Positions 52,201 to 63,001 of a stretch of 64,000 bases of DNA are shown piece after piece. Each line of letters begins with the position of its first letter. The stretch's first letter is position 1. Under the pieces are notes generated by a model, which saw only the letters and a program-made list of their open reading frames with translations, did not search any database and was not told where the DNA came from. The stretch spans positions 2,009,501 through 2,073,500 of the forward strand of contig NC_135371.1 in NCBI RefSeq assembly GCF_049243985.1. Direction: 5' to 3'. This DNA is from Paroedura picta. Lineage: Eukaryota > Chordata > Lepidosauria > Squamata > Gekkonidae. The translations under genes and the position numbers were made by a program.

Positions 52201-55200
52201 AGAAGCTCTATGCATCTCCCTCCTCCATGTCCTCCTTCTTGGCTTTGACATCACCTCAGCCCAGCCTAGTTGAGTCTCCTCTAGTTGGCAGGGCTGCTGT
52301 GCAGTGTGATCTCCAGGGCCTCTATCTCAAGCCCTTGCCCAGGAGCTGTGGGGGGCTGAACCAGAGACCTCCCGTGTACAGACCTGGGGGTGAGTGCTGA
52401 GCAGCCCCTGAGACCACCTGGTTCAAATGAAAAGACATTTTAAACTCACCAAATAACACCCCTCCAATGGACTTCCAATGCCCTTTGCAAGTGGAATTGA
52501 CGGTGTAAAATGGCAAAGTCCACCTGCACACGGTTGCCGAAGTGGCTTCTTGAGCCTGTGTGGAAGCGCCGTAGCATTTTGTGCCGTGCTTGGAATGAAC
52601 CTGAGCTGAAACTGTTTAATATGTCACTGAAGACATTTCCTCTGAACGGCAGCCAGTTCATGTTTGTTCCTCGATTTCAGGCTTCTGTTTCTAGCTTCTA
52701 GAGGAGGCTTTCTCAGCCAGCGTTTCGTGAAACCCTGGGGCTTCTGGATAGCCTGGGAAGGGTGGGAGTTAATTAATTTTTGAAATTTGTTAAACATTTA
52801 TTTGGCGATATGAATATATATGGTTATGATGACCCCCCCCATGGCCAGTGAAGGGCCTGGAGGGGGTGGGGAGGGGAGGGGCTGTCAGTGGGCGGGGACA
52901 CAGCTTTGCTTCCCAACCACCCTCTGTACAATCACACCCCTTCTGTTTTTCCTTTTTTCTTTTCAAAGCCTGAAGAATGTTTCAGGGGTTTCTCAATGGT
53001 AAAAAAGTTGAGAAAGGCAGGTCTGGATCTCTGATTTATTCCGTCTCATTTTCTTCCCACAGGCGATGGATGGAATAAAGAGGCCAAGGATGATAGGCCG
53101 GGGATGCCGAGGGGAAGGGGCAGATTGCAGCCGTCTGGAACACAGAGACAGAAAACAGAGATAAATGCCCTGCCGGAACCCTTTCCTCCACAGCTCGGTG
53201 ACTTGAAGGAAACCTCGGTCCAGGGCACCAAAGACGAAAGCCCCAAAAGGCACCAGTGCCCGCTATGTGAGAAAAGCTTCACCTACAAATCAAGGCTGAA
53301 TCGCCACTGGCGAGTCCATACCGGGGAGAAGCCCTATAAGTGCTCTGTGTGCGGGAAGAGTTTGTGCAGCAACGCCAGGCTGCAGACGCACCAACGGATC
53401 CACACCGGGGAGAAGCCATTTAAGTGCTCCGAGTGCGGAAAGAGCTTCACGGAGAAGTCAGACCTTAGGAAACACCAGCGGAGGCATGCAGGAGGGGAGC
53501 TGTACATCTTGCTGGAGTCGGGAAAGCGGTTTGCTTGGCGCAAATCCCTGGTCTTCCACCCCAGGAAGCGTAAAAGCAAGGAGCCATTGAAGTGCCTGGA
53601 ATGCGGGAAGAGCTTCACCACAAACTCCGCCTTCGTCAGGCATCAGCGGATCCACACCGGGGAGAAACCGTACAAGTGCCTCGTGTGCGGAAAGAACTTC
53701 ACTCGGAGCACGCACCTGGCGTCACATCAGCGGATGCACACCGGGGAGGTCTATAAATGTTCCGAGTGCGGGAAGAGCTTTGCTTGGAGGGCCTCCCTGC
53801 GGTTGCATCAACGCATCCACACCGGGGAGGACTATAAATGCTTGGAGTGTGGAAAGAGTTTTAGCTTGAAGTCCGTCCTGCGAGGGCACCAGAGGATGCA
53901 CACTGGAGAGAAGCCCTATCAATGCCTGGAGTGCGGGAAGCTCTTCACCTGGAACACCACCCTGATCAACCACCGGAGGATGCACAAAGACGGGAAGCCA
54001 TTTAAGTGCCTCGAGTGCGGGAAGAGCTGCAGCACAGGATCCGACCTCCGAAGGCACCAGAGGATGCACACGGGTAAGAAGCCCTACAAGTGCTTGGAGT
54101 GCGGCAAGTGCTTCAGCTGGAAATCGTACCTGACGGCACACCAGAGGATTCACACTGGGGAGAAGCCATATAAATGCCTCCTGTGCGGGAAGAACTTCAC
54201 GCGGAAGACGCATCTGAACTCGCATCAAAGAATGCACACGGGGGAGAAACCCTATAAATGCCTGAAGTGCGGAAAGAGCTTTGCTTGGAGTACCTCCCTG
54301 AGTTTGCACCAAAAACTCCACACGGGGGAGAACTATCAGTGCTTGGAGTGCGGGAAGAGCTTCCGCCTGCGGTTGGTCCTCCGAGAACACCAAAGGAGAC
54401 ACACGGGAGAGAAGCCGTATAAGTGCTTTGAGTGTGGGAAAGGCTTCTCCACCAACAAAACGCTGGGTTACCACCAGAGGATTCACTCGGGCGAGAAGCC
54501 CTTCAGGTGCCCGGAATGCGGGAAGGGCTGCAGTACGGGATCGGCCCTGAGAAGGCACCAGCAGATCCACACCGGTGAGAAGCCCTACAAATGCTTCGAG
54601 TGCGGGAAAAGCTTCACGTGGAACAAAACGCTGATTTACCACCAGAGAGTTCACACCGGAGAGAAGCCCTACAAGTGCCTGGAATGTGGGAAGTGCTTCA
54701 GCTGGAAATCGTACCTCACGGCCCATCAGAGGATTCACACTGGGGAGAAACCATACGAATGCCTGGTGTGCGGAAAGAACTTTACGCGGAAAATGCACCT
54801 GAAATCGCATCAGCGGATGCACACGGGGGAGAAACCATATAAGTGCTCGGAGTGTGGGAAGAGTTTTGCTTGGGGCACCTCCCTGAGCTCCCATAGGCGC
54901 ATCCATTCTGGAACAGACTACCAGTGCTTAGAGTGTGGGAAGAGCTTCAGCCTGAAGTCTGTCTTTAGAGGGCATCAGAGAATCCACACTGGGGAGGAGC
55001 CGTACAAGTGCCTGGAGTGTGGCAAGAACCTGAGCACCAGCTCGGCCCTCACAAGGCACCAGAGGGTGCACACGGGGGAGAAACCCTTTAAATGCCTGGT
55101 GTGTGGAAAGAACTTTACGCGGAACATTCACCTGAAATCCCATCAGATCATGCACACGGGGGAGAAACCGTACAAATGCCTAGATTGTGGGAAGAGCTTT

Positions 55201-55317
55201 GCATGGAGCTCCTCTTTGAGTTCCCATCAAAAAATCCACGCGGAGGAGAGCCCCATGGCTGCTAAAACCACGCACAGCATGGAAAGCATTTCAGATGTGG
55301 TAGAAATCATCATATGA
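48784..55317 (+). CDS. Gene 5: SCAN-KRAB-C2H2 protein with 24 fingers, complete, spliced
   Basis: Coding exons: 48784-49257 (SCAN), 49437-49554, 50120-50199, 51467-51593 (KRAB-A), 53063-55317 (24 fingers). The sum is 3054 nt, or 1017 residues plus stop. ATG 48784 is chosen over upstream GTG/CTG codons because gene 6 starts with the same MxxEQGG(F/W)W(T/S)LSEA leader. SCAN runs from about residue 70 and KRAB is at about 225-266. The finger array is by far the longest here and grew by copying blocks of 6-7 fingers. Expected role: nuclear DNA binding with a long target footprint and KRAB-mediated repression. The linkage to gene 4 is supported by a near-identical KRAB and similar fingers. Confidence 0.87.
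49437..49554 (+). CDS. Gene 5 second coding exon
   Basis: Acceptor GCTGTTTCAG, donor ACAA|GTAAGA. 118 bp, phase 1 end; contains [16 protein letters not shown]. Confidence 0.78.
50120..50199 (+). CDS. Gene 5 third coding exon
   Basis: Acceptor CTCATTGCAG|GT, donor GACCAG|GTAGGA. 80 bp, same length as in gene 4; ends TPVKPDQ. Confidence 0.8.
50405..50515. mobile_element. Foldback of a dispersed repeat end
   Basis: GAGTCCAGTGGCATCTTTAAG at the left and its near complement (CTTAAAGGGGCCACTGGACTC) at the right, joined near 50460. The single-arm form occurs at 27735, 35610 and 36070. Confidence 0.6.
50753..50910 (+). repeat. 'GCCAGCCTCCAGGTGG' family repeat, diverged
   Basis: GGGATGCCAATCCCCAGGTG start and CCAAAGTTTCCAGGTATTTT end; in gene 5 intron 3. 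Confidence 0.6.
50935..51185 (+). repeat. Three diverged tandem units of about 75-80 bp
   Basis: Each holds a CTAGAACxTTCTAGxAAA(T/C)CACCTCA core (near 50966, 51050 and 51130). In intron 3 of gene 5. Confidence 0.65.
51467..51593 (+). CDS. Gene 5 KRAB-A exon
   Basis: A 127 bp exon, acceptor CTTCTTCCAG, donor TTAG|GTAAGG. It encodes [20 protein letters not shown] then [19 protein letters not shown]. Its last third is identical in protein to gene 4. Confidence 0.91.
51897..51990. mobile_element. hAT-type foldback element, deleted copy
   Basis: Left arm GGGGTAGTCAACCTGTGGTC, right arm end GGTTGACTACCCCTGC; one arm is shortened. Confidence 0.72.
53063..55317 (+). CDS. Gene 5 finger exon, 24 C2H2 fingers (one degenerate)
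   Basis: Acceptor TTCCCACAG. Fingers 1-3 and 5-24 keep Cys2His2. Finger 4 (about 53500-53590) has lost both Cys and the normal His spacing ([16 protein letters not shown]). Repeating finger types: NFTR (6, 12, 19, 23), SFAW (7, 13, 20, 24), SLKSV-like (8, 14, 21), STGS (10, 16), [11 protein letters not shown] (11, 18). The SFAW finger is followed each time by a shortened linker (TGEDY, TGENY, SGTDY). The tail ends [10 protein letters not shown]. Confidence 0.94.
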
Positions 55318-55448
55318 GCTATTTAGAAGGAGGAGAGCCACTTTTCACCGCCTGAGGGAGTCCGAAAGCAGCCTACAAACACATTTCCCTTAACTCTTTG
55401 GTTTTAACTGTTTGGGAAAACCCTTCTTTGATTTCATGGGACTTTAAG

Positions 55449-56015
55449 AGCCAGCTTGGTGTAGTGGTAAAGAGTGGCGGACTCTAATCCAGGTTTGATT
55501 GCACACTCCTCCTTCATAGGCAGCCAGCTAGGTGAACTAGGACTCATCACAGTTCTCTAAGAGCTGTTCTTGCAGAGCAGTTCTCTCAGAGCTCTTGCCA
55601 CCCCACCTACCTCACAGAGTGTTTGTTGTGGGGGGAGGAAGCGAAGGTGAATGTAAACCAGTTTAAGACATATGAGGCCTGCTGGTTGACCTTGGGCCAG
55701 TCAGAATTCTGTCAGAGCTCTCTCAGCCCCACCTACCACAGAGTGTCTGTTGTGGTGAGTAGAGTAGGCAATTGTAAGCCACGTTGAGACTTCTTCAGTT
55801 AGTAAAAAACAGAGTATAAAAGTCAGCTCTTCTTCTCTCCCCACAACAGACCACCTGTGAAGTAGGTGGAGCTAAGAGAGCTCTGAGAGAACTGCCCTAA
55901 GAGAATTGTGACTGGCCCAAGGTCGCCCAGCTGGCTGCATGTGGCGGAGAAGTGGGGAATTGGACCTGGTCCTCCAGATTAGAGTCTGCTGCTGTTAGCC
56001 GCTACACCCCGCTGG
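55449..56015. repeat. Cluster of three tRNA-derived SINE copies downstream of gene 5
   Basis: Plus copy 55449-55660 (GAGCCAGCTTGGTGTAGTGG), plus fragment 55675-55830, and reverse copy 55831-56015 ending GCTACACCCCGCTGGCTC. Confidence 0.75.
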
Positions 56016-57029
56016 CTCTTTTAAAATCCAGAGAAAGCAGAGAAGAGTTTTTCTAGAAAATCGGAACCTGATTACCATGATATTCTTGAGGGGTAATTCT
56101 GGTGCTGATTTCCTTCTATCACAGGATCCCAATTAAGTTAGAACCCCCCAAATCTTGTGCAGGGGTGGATTGGTCATTCACTTATAGGGAACTCTCCTGC
56201 CCCAGAGGGCTGCTGGCCCCTAGACGCTCCCCCCCTCCCTCTCCTCCACGGACGCTGAAGGGCCAGAGATTCAGGAGAGACAGAAGGACATCACACCATG
56301 TATTGCTGCCACGGGAGGTGCCGATGGCTTCCCAACTTGGAGGGTGTTAACAGGGGAGTGGGCAGATTCTTGGAGGCCCGAACTCTCAACAGCCTGCTAG
56401 TCCTTATGGAGATCTCCTCCCCGCAGCACCAGAGGCAGCGTGCCTTTCTGTATCGATGGAGGGTCCCCTGGCCGCCATTTTGCTTCTACCCCTCCTAGAG
56501 ACAGCTGACTGGCCAGTGAATGAACAGAAGGGCGAGGGGCCTTGGGTCTGACCCAGCAGGGCTCTTCTTCCGTTCTTCTGTTTTCTGGCTCAGTTTCGAC
56601 GGTTGACGGGCGTGGTCGGTAGTTTGGAAAGTGTGCTTCTTTGTTTTGTTTTGCGTTTCCCTCTGTGCTTGGCCCGTTCTGACTTTTCTTGCCTCCAAGT
56701 AGGTTTGTCTCTGCTGGTCCTTTGAATGGACTCCGTCCTGTTCTGTGTTTTCCATGCCTCTGGAGGGAGACTCTGTCCTCATTGCGCAGGTCAAGGGGTT
56801 ACTCTCCGAAGCCTTATTTTTTCCTGCATACAAGAATCCCTTTGTCTGCCTGCGTCTGTGGCAAACACTCTGATGGCTTTTCTTGATTTCATGGGTCTTG
56901 TAGTCTGTGCTGTAAATCTAAGGGAGTTTTCGCATCACAAATTGGATGTTATTCGTTATTGGCCAGATTTCATGTAACGCGATGCAGGGGCAGGGGTGTC
57001 ACATAGTGATTCCTTCCATGAATGACGAA
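56016..57029. other. Intergenic stretch downstream of gene 5
   Basis: No gene or clear repeat boundary seen. Confidence 0.4.
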
Positions 57030-57265
57030 GAAGACGGAAGAAGAGTTAGTTTTTATACTCCCCTTTTCTCTGCCTGAAGGAGTCTCAAAGCAGCTTCCAG
57101 TCCCCTTTCCTGAGAGAGCCCTGGTATTACTGCTCCGTCAGAGCAGCTCCAACAAGGGCTGTGATGAGCCCAAGGTCACCCAGCTGGCTGCATGTGGAGG
57201 AGGAGCAGGGAATCAAACCGGCTGGCCAGAATGAGAAGCTGCCCCTCTTAAGCACTGTGCCAAGC
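57030..57265 (-). repeat. tRNA-derived SINE, reverse
   Basis: GAAGAAGAGTTAGTTTTTAT tail side, then CCCAGCTGGCTGCATGTGGA, ending near the head complement. Confidence 0.75.
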
Positions 57266-58507
57266 TTATTCGTCTCTGAGGCGCTACGGCCATTTCAAAC
57301 ACTGCAGCTTCCCCCCCCCGACACCCTTTCTTGCTATGAAAGCTGCCTCAGAGGTTTTTTTAAAAAAAAACATTGTAAGCTGAGCGCAATAGTGCTATAA
57401 CAGGATACTGTTGGGATCAGTTGACCACTTTTTATAAAGTGCAGTGGTGCTGCTATAGCGCTCAGCTTAGAATGTATCTTCCCCCCCCCCCAAAAAAAAC
57501 CCTCCAAGGCAGCTGCCTTGGCAAAAAAGGGCTGGGGGGGGGGGGATGGCATTCCAGGAAGTGTGACAGACATTTTACCCAGCACACCCCAGCGTGCAAG
57601 AGGTGAAAACCGGAAGAAAGCCGTTTTAGTCGATGGTGGTTCAACCGTGCTTTGCTAACCTGGTGCTAGCTAGCAGGTGTGTCTGAACAGGTTCCCTAGC
57701 AGCTGGCTACTAAAACAGGTCAGTTTGAAATGACAGGAAAACATCTATCAGCAGGCAGCCATGAAAAAACAGTTTGAAAGCCTCCTAATTGTTGGTTTAA
57801 GAGGACAGATTTTTTTTCTGAATGTGTCATGGAAACGGTGCCCTGCAGATTCACCAGCTTTGAAATTTTTAGAGAAAAGAGACATTAAGGGAGCAAACCT
57901 GAGCAGGGTTACTCAGGAGTAAGTCTCATGTTACTCCCTAGGGGTTACTCACAGGAAAGCATCCTTAAGACTGCAGCCTCAGTGATGTCTAAAACAGTGA
58001 GATCTCAATGTTCCAAAAATAGGGACACCTAGTAGATGAAGATTTGCTCCTGCAATCCTGTTTCCCGTCTCAGGGGAAGCCTTTTGTATTGGAACTGAGA
58101 ATTACATGTGGTGGGAACAGGTATGATGTGGTAGGAAGCAGCTATGAGCTGAGATGTTCCAGATTCCGATCTCATTTCTGCTATGCACTTAATTGCGGTG
58201 GGAAAGCTACCTTCTGATATCCTTAGACCCCTCCCTCCCATACCCGTGGTATGGGGGGGATAATACTGACCCACCTTACAGGGCTGTTGTAAGGATTACA
58301 CTATATGTAAGGTGCTTTGAAAGTGCTATATAAATGCTGAATAGTAATATTATTAAGGCATTATTTTAGAAATCTCGAATCGAGGGCATTTTGGCCACAA
58401 TTCAAGACTAAAAGAATGACGTCTTTTGCTCCTCTTGGTGTTAACTGTGTGATAATGTTTTATTAAACAATGTTGTCATGTTTTCTTCTTGTCTCTCATT
58501 GCTTTGT

Positions 58508-58845
58508 CTCATTCTGAACTGGGCTGTAGAGTGTGGATCCTTAAATCTACAGATTAAGTCTAAGTTTGTGGGAAAATCTGAAACTTAAAGGTTTAAAGAA
58601 ACAAAACCCAAATAATAGAAGCAGAAACCTCTAAGTTTAAGAATAATTTATCATTACTTTTTCTCATTCTGAACTGGGCTGTATGGTGTGGATGCTTAAA
58701 TCTGCAGATCAAGTCCATGAACAGGTTGTGCCCCCCCCCTCGTTTGTAGAAATATCTTAAGTTTGTCGAAAAATCTGAAACCTAAAATTAAAGTTAAAAC
58801 CCCCCACAAATAATAGCAGAAACCTCTAACTTTAAGAATTAATGC
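58508..58845 (+). repeat. Direct tandem duplication of about 165 bp
   Basis: The two units start TCATTCTGAACTGGGCTGTA near 58509 and 58666 and both end in GCAGAAACCTCTAA(G/C)TTTAAG. They differ by small indels, so the event is not very recent. Confidence 0.8.
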
Positions 58846-58899
58846 CCGCTGAAATTCAGTGGCCGTTTGGAGGGTTGCTGGGCAACCACTATAATATTC

Positions 58900-59190
58900 C
58901 TATCCTTCAAGTCTTGGTGTCTGCCAGAGACAGGACAGGGGGAGGGGCTGTTTGGGCCTCACTGTCCAGGCCCATCCAAGCCAGGCTCCCTAGGAACCAC
59001 AGGGCAGTTGTCACCACATCTTCCATGGCTCTCGGCCCAATTGCAATTTGTTGACAGCAGCCATCTGTCTTCTTGGTTCCTGGGGGGGGGCACAGTGGGA
59101 GGGCTTCTGGAGTTGGGGCCGTGCCGATGGACCTCCTGAGGACACCTGGGTTTGGACCATTCTAACCCAGAGCGGGGGACTGGATGGGCC
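58900..59190 (+). repeat. Non-LTR-retrotransposon-like fragment
   Basis: GTGGGAGGGCTTCTGGAGTT matches the copy at 31015. Confidence 0.55.
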
Positions 59191-59202
59191 ACCGGCCTAA
59201 TC

Positions 59203-59262
59203 CTACATGGGAATTGTAGTCCATGGACATCTGGAGGGCCTCAGTTTGACTACCCCTGATTT
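59203..59262. mobile_element. hAT-type foldback fragment
   Basis: One arm: GGGAATTGTAGTCCATGGAC to TTTGACTACCCCTG. Confidence 0.7.
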
Positions 59263-59865
59263 AAATGGTTTTTTCAAAGTTAGTCTTTGAAACACACTAC
59301 CTTATATTTTAAGAAGTATATCTTGGATCTACTAAATAGAAAAGAGCAGAGCCCAGGAGCACCTCATAGGCCAGGGAAATTTGTAGCCGGGCACGAGATT
59401 TCATGAGTAAGGCTTGCTTCTTCAGATAGTTGGGTAGCCTAATTTTAGACATTATGTTAATATATAAACACTGAGTGCTAAAACTATATTTAAAAAATTT
59501 GGCGCAATCTTCCCCTGCCGTTTTGAACATTTAAATTAAAAGGTCCTGAATCTATATATAACATTACAGTAGCTCTAGGTTTAAAAGCTTCCGCCCCAAA
59601 ACACAGGACCAATAATTTAATACGTTAAAACTAAGCGTTCGTGGCAGGGAAGAGCTTTCGTGAGTCTGCTCACATCTTCCACTACCTGTAGCACCTGAAA
59701 GGCTATCCAAATTTGGGGCCCAGGGAGGAGCCTTCTTCAGATTCCTTGTTTTTTCATGTTGCAAAAAGTTCATCCAGCAGGGTCAACCCAGAGTAAGAGC
59801 TGCCCTGTAAATGCCTTCTCTGCACAGCCTCTTTCTGCTTTGTTTTCCAGCAAGAGCCCGTGAAA

Positions 59866-59962
59866 GAGTTAAAGCCAGAGAGTCTTGCTTCCTAGAGAGG
59901 TTTCTTTATGGGCTACTAGCCCCCCCCAAAAAAAGCTATTTGATGTTTGCAGCCAGACTTGG
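59866..59962 (+). promoter_or_regulatory. Gene 6 putative first non-coding exon
   Basis: GAGTTAAAGCCAGAGAGTC (59866-59884) followed by CTTCCTAGAGAGG matches the gene 2 leader closely, ending CTTGG|GTGAGT at 59962. Unlike the others it is not in a strong CpG island. Confidence 0.55.
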
Positions 59963-60317
59963 GTGAGTGGAGCTGCCTTGGGGGGGGGTCCATGGGGCTG
60001 CAGGAGGGGGTTGAGTGGGCTGGGCAATAAGGACTGGAGAGAACCCCCCCATGGAGAGCTGCCCAGCCAGTGGGTGGGAACAAAAGGCCAGGGGGGTAGT
60101 GGAGCCCCCTGACCTGTCTCCCCCCCCCCCAGGAAGAAGGCCTGGGCTGCTCCCCCCTTGGGAGGGTCCTGAAACTGGGAAATCAGAGGGTCTCTTTTGC
60201 AGAAGACTCTCCCAGGCTGCAAAGACAGAGAGGAGAGGGTGCCTGTGGGATCTAGAGAGATTCAAGGACAGGTTTGCAGAGGAGCTGATGGGTGACTTGG
60301 GGAAGAGGGCTGGAACA

Positions 60318-60520
60318 AGGGATGCCAGCCTCCAGGTGGGACCTGGGGATTACCTGGAGGGACAGCTCATCTCCAGACGACAGAGATCGGTTCCCCCCCT
60401 GGAGAACATGGATGCTTTGGGGGTGGGCTCTGCAGCACTGGACCCCACTGAGGCCCCTGTTCTCCTGAGGCTGCATCCCCAAACCTCCAGGAGTTTCCTT
60501 GTGGGATCCGGTAACCCTCC
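60318..60520 (+). repeat. 'GCCAGCCTCCAGGTGG' family repeat in gene 6 intron 1
   Basis: GGGATGCCAGCCTCCAGGTG start, CTCATCTCCAGACGACAGAG middle. Confidence 0.7.
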
Positions 60521-60547
60521 CGCCGCAACCCCAGCTGGCACGGAAGG

Positions 60548-60785
60548 AACTGCGGAAGAAGAAGAGATGGGTTTTTTTAATGGCCTGCTTTCTCCAACCC
60601 CCAAAAGGCTTACAAACACCTTTCCCTTCCTCTCCCCACAGCAGATATCATGTGAGGTGGGTGGGACAGAGAGCTCTGGGAGAACTGCCCTGAGAAAACA
60701 GCTCTGAGGGAACTGAAACTGGCCCAAGGTCACCCGGCTGGCTGCATGCTGAGGAGTGAGGAATCAAAGCTGCTCTTCCGGAGGA
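60548..60785 (-). repeat. tRNA-derived SINE, reverse, in gene 6 intron 1
   Basis: GAAGAAGAAGAGATGGGTTT and CACCCGGCTGGCTGCATGC. Confidence 0.75.
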
Positions 60786-60929
60786 GAGAAAAAGGGACTG
60801 TCCCCTGGCAGGCCAGATGCATCGGATGCCTCCCTCCTAAGCCCAGGGACCCCAAGAGGGAAGCCCACTCCATGCTGCAGGTCAGGAGTCCCTCTGGCAG
60901 GCTGAGCCGTTTCCTTCCCCTCCTTGCAG

Positions 60930-61527
60930 GAAGAAGTCACCCGTGTTCACCAGCAATCACCCCCTTGGATTGTCATTCCTGAGCAGGGAGTGGACAACCA
61001 CAAGCCGAATTTGTGGCTTTTGTGGGGCTTAATTCTTGATCTTTGTCAAGAACATGGCAGATGAACAGGGTGGGTGGTGGTCCCTTTCGGAGGCTGAGGT
61101 GAAGCCGGAATGGAAGGGGGGAAAGGGAGATGACCGTGGCCCTGAAGAAGGCAAACAACTCAATTCCTCAGAGGCTGGAAGCCGTGGGGGATTCTGGGAG
61201 AGAACGGCGAAGACGTTTCTGGGAGAGGAACCCACAAGCTCCTACCTACGATGCCAAAATTTCAGGCAGTTCAGCTACCAAGAGGCCGGCGGGCCCCGGG
61301 AGGTCTGCAGCCGACTCCACCACCTTTGCAGCCAGTGGCTGAAGCCCGAACAAAGCACCAAGCGGGAGATGCTGGACCGGGTGACCCTGGAGCAGTTCCT
61401 GGCCCTCCTGCCCCGGGAGATGCAGGGCTGGGTGAGAGGATGCGGGCCGGAGAGCAGCGCCCAGGCGGTGGCCCTGGCCGAAGGCTTCCTCCTCAGCCAG
61501 GCCCAGGAGAAGAAGCAGAAAATGCAG
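60930..61527 (+). CDS. Gene 6 SCAN exon
   Basis: Acceptor CTCCTTGCAG, donor CAG|GTGAGA. Coding from ATG 61054. SCAN shows [36 protein letters not shown] and [20 protein letters not shown]. The usual REC is RGC and ETSS is ESSA. Confidence 0.88.
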
Positions 61528-63001
61528 GTGAGAAGCTTTTTATCTAAGACAGACTAGACAGACCTGAGATCTTGGCTCAGCGGGGGAGCATCTCCTTGGC
61601 ACGCAGAAGGTCCCAGGTTCAATTCCCAGCTCCTCCAGTTCCAGACCAGGTAGGAGGTATGATGAAAGGCCTCTGCCTGAGATAGGGATGCCAGTCCCCA
61701 GGTGGGATCTGGGGGTCCCCTGGAATTACAGCTCATCGCCAGGTGACAGAGATCTGTTCCCATGGAGAAAGGGGCAGCTTTGGAGGGCAGACACCATAGC
61801 ATGATACTCCACTGAGGTCCGTCCCTGCCCCAAATATCGCCCCTTCCTGGCTCCACCTGCAAAGGATCCAGGTGTTTCCTACCCCAGAGGCGGCAACCCT
61901 GTGAGTAGACCATATTGAACTTGATGAATCAAATTCAATCGAAGGCAAAGGAAGGAAGAAGAAGAAAAAACTATCCAAAGATTGAATTAAGAACCAGAAG
62001 TCCACAAATAACCTGAGTTAAGGGTCCAGTGTTGCTATTTCTCAATATACAAATGTATGACCAAACAGGAAAATACATGTATATATTATAAATGAATTAA
62101 AAACACAGCCATCTGACAGAGAGGCTGATTCTGTGAAGGCTCAAGGGGGTGGCAGGTGACAGTGGGTGAGCGATAAGGGTTGTGAGTGTCCTGCATGGTG
62201 CAGGGGGTTGGACTAGATGACCCAGGAGGTCCCTTCCAACGTGTATTTTTCTATGATTCTTAGAAGGAGTTTGTTCTTATATGCCACTTTTCTCTACCCG
62301 AAGGAGTCTCAAAGCGGCTTCCAATCGCCTTCCCTTTCCTCTCCCCACAACAGACACCCTGTAAGGTGGGTGAGGCTGAGAGAGCTCTGATATCACTGTT
62401 CAGTCAGAACAGCTTTATCAGTGGCAAGGCCAAGGTCACCCAGCTGGCTGCATGTGGAGGAGGAGCGGGGAATCAAACCCAGCTCGCCAGATTAGAAATC
62501 TGTGCTCCTAACCACTACAGCAAGTTGGCTCAAATAATAGCCTCAAATCGGAATAATGTCATACAATTATATCAAACATAGAACTAATTAATTATAAAGG
62601 TAAAGGTATCCCCTGTGCAAGCACCGAGTCATGTCTGACCCTTGGGGTGACGCCCTCCAGCGTTTTCTTGGCAGACTCAATACGGGGTGGTTTGCCAGTG
62701 CCTTCCCCAGTCATAACCGTTTACCCCCCAGCAGCAAGCTGGGTACTCATTTTACCGACCTCGGAAGGATGGAAGGCTGAGTCGACCTTGAGCCGGCTGC
62801 TGGGATCGAGCTCCCAGCCTCATGGGAGCTGAGAAGACATCCCCAATCTTTTTGTTCTCCTGGTTCTCTTTCTGGGGGCTCCGCTTGTATTGCAGGAGCT
62901 GAGCCCGAGAGCAGAAAGGGCCACCTGGTCCACAGCAGCGGAGGAGAGCCCAGCAGACCCCAGGAAGGAGATGGCTGCTGACCCAGGGGACACTCTTCTG
63001 G
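61054..63001 (+). CDS. Gene 6: SCAN-domain zinc-finger gene, 5' part only (cut by window end)
   Basis: Coding exons seen: 61054-61527 (SCAN) and 62896-63001 (acidic spacer, ends phase 1). The leader [17 protein letters not shown] and [15 protein letters not shown] precede SCAN from about residue 70. By analogy an 80 bp exon, KRAB exon and finger exon should follow beyond 64000; none is visible up to the window end. The close leader match to gene 5 suggests a tandem duplicate. KRAB and fingers are an inference, not seen. Confidence 0.8.
61565..61625 (+). repeat. tRNA-derived repeat after gene 6 SCAN exon
   Basis: TTGGCTCAGCGGGGGAGCAT and GGTCCCAGGTTCAATTCCC, a tRNA-like A/B box pair; begins about 40 bp after the SCAN donor. 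Confidence 0.65.
61685..61905 (+). repeat. 'GCCAGCCTCCAGGTGG' family repeat, near full length
   Basis: GGGATGCCAGTCCCCAGGTG start to AGAGGCGGCAACCCT end. Together with 3637-3830 it shows the dispersed unit is about 200 bp, longer than the tandem 137 bp unit. Confidence 0.7.
62195..62262 (+). repeat. CR1 LINE 3' end
   Basis: GCAGGGGGTTGGACTAGATG and TCTATGATTCTTA tail. Confidence 0.7.
62268..62530 (-). repeat. tRNA-derived SINE, reverse
   Basis: TTCTTATATGCCACTTTTCT and CCTAACCACTACAGCAAGTT; near full length. Confidence 0.82.
62600..62828 (-). repeat. Second tRNA-derived SINE family, reverse
   Basis: AAAGGTATCCCCTGTGCAAG, GGGTACTCATTTTACCGACC and GCTGCTGGGATCGAGCTCCC. Its head recurs in plus orientation at 63946-64000, cut by the window end. 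It ends about 70 bp before gene 6 exon 2. Confidence 0.7.
62896..63001 (+). CDS. Gene 6 second coding exon
   Basis: Acceptor TTGTATTGCAG, donor CTGG|GTAAGG. The 106 bp end in phase 1. It contains [13 protein letters not shown], aligning with AVAEEAPTDPRQRL of gene 4. Confidence 0.72.

Noticed and set aside
53722-54906. 394-codon antisense frame in gene 5 finger exon
   Set aside because: Complement of repeated finger codons; repetitive valine/leucine-rich product with no domain.
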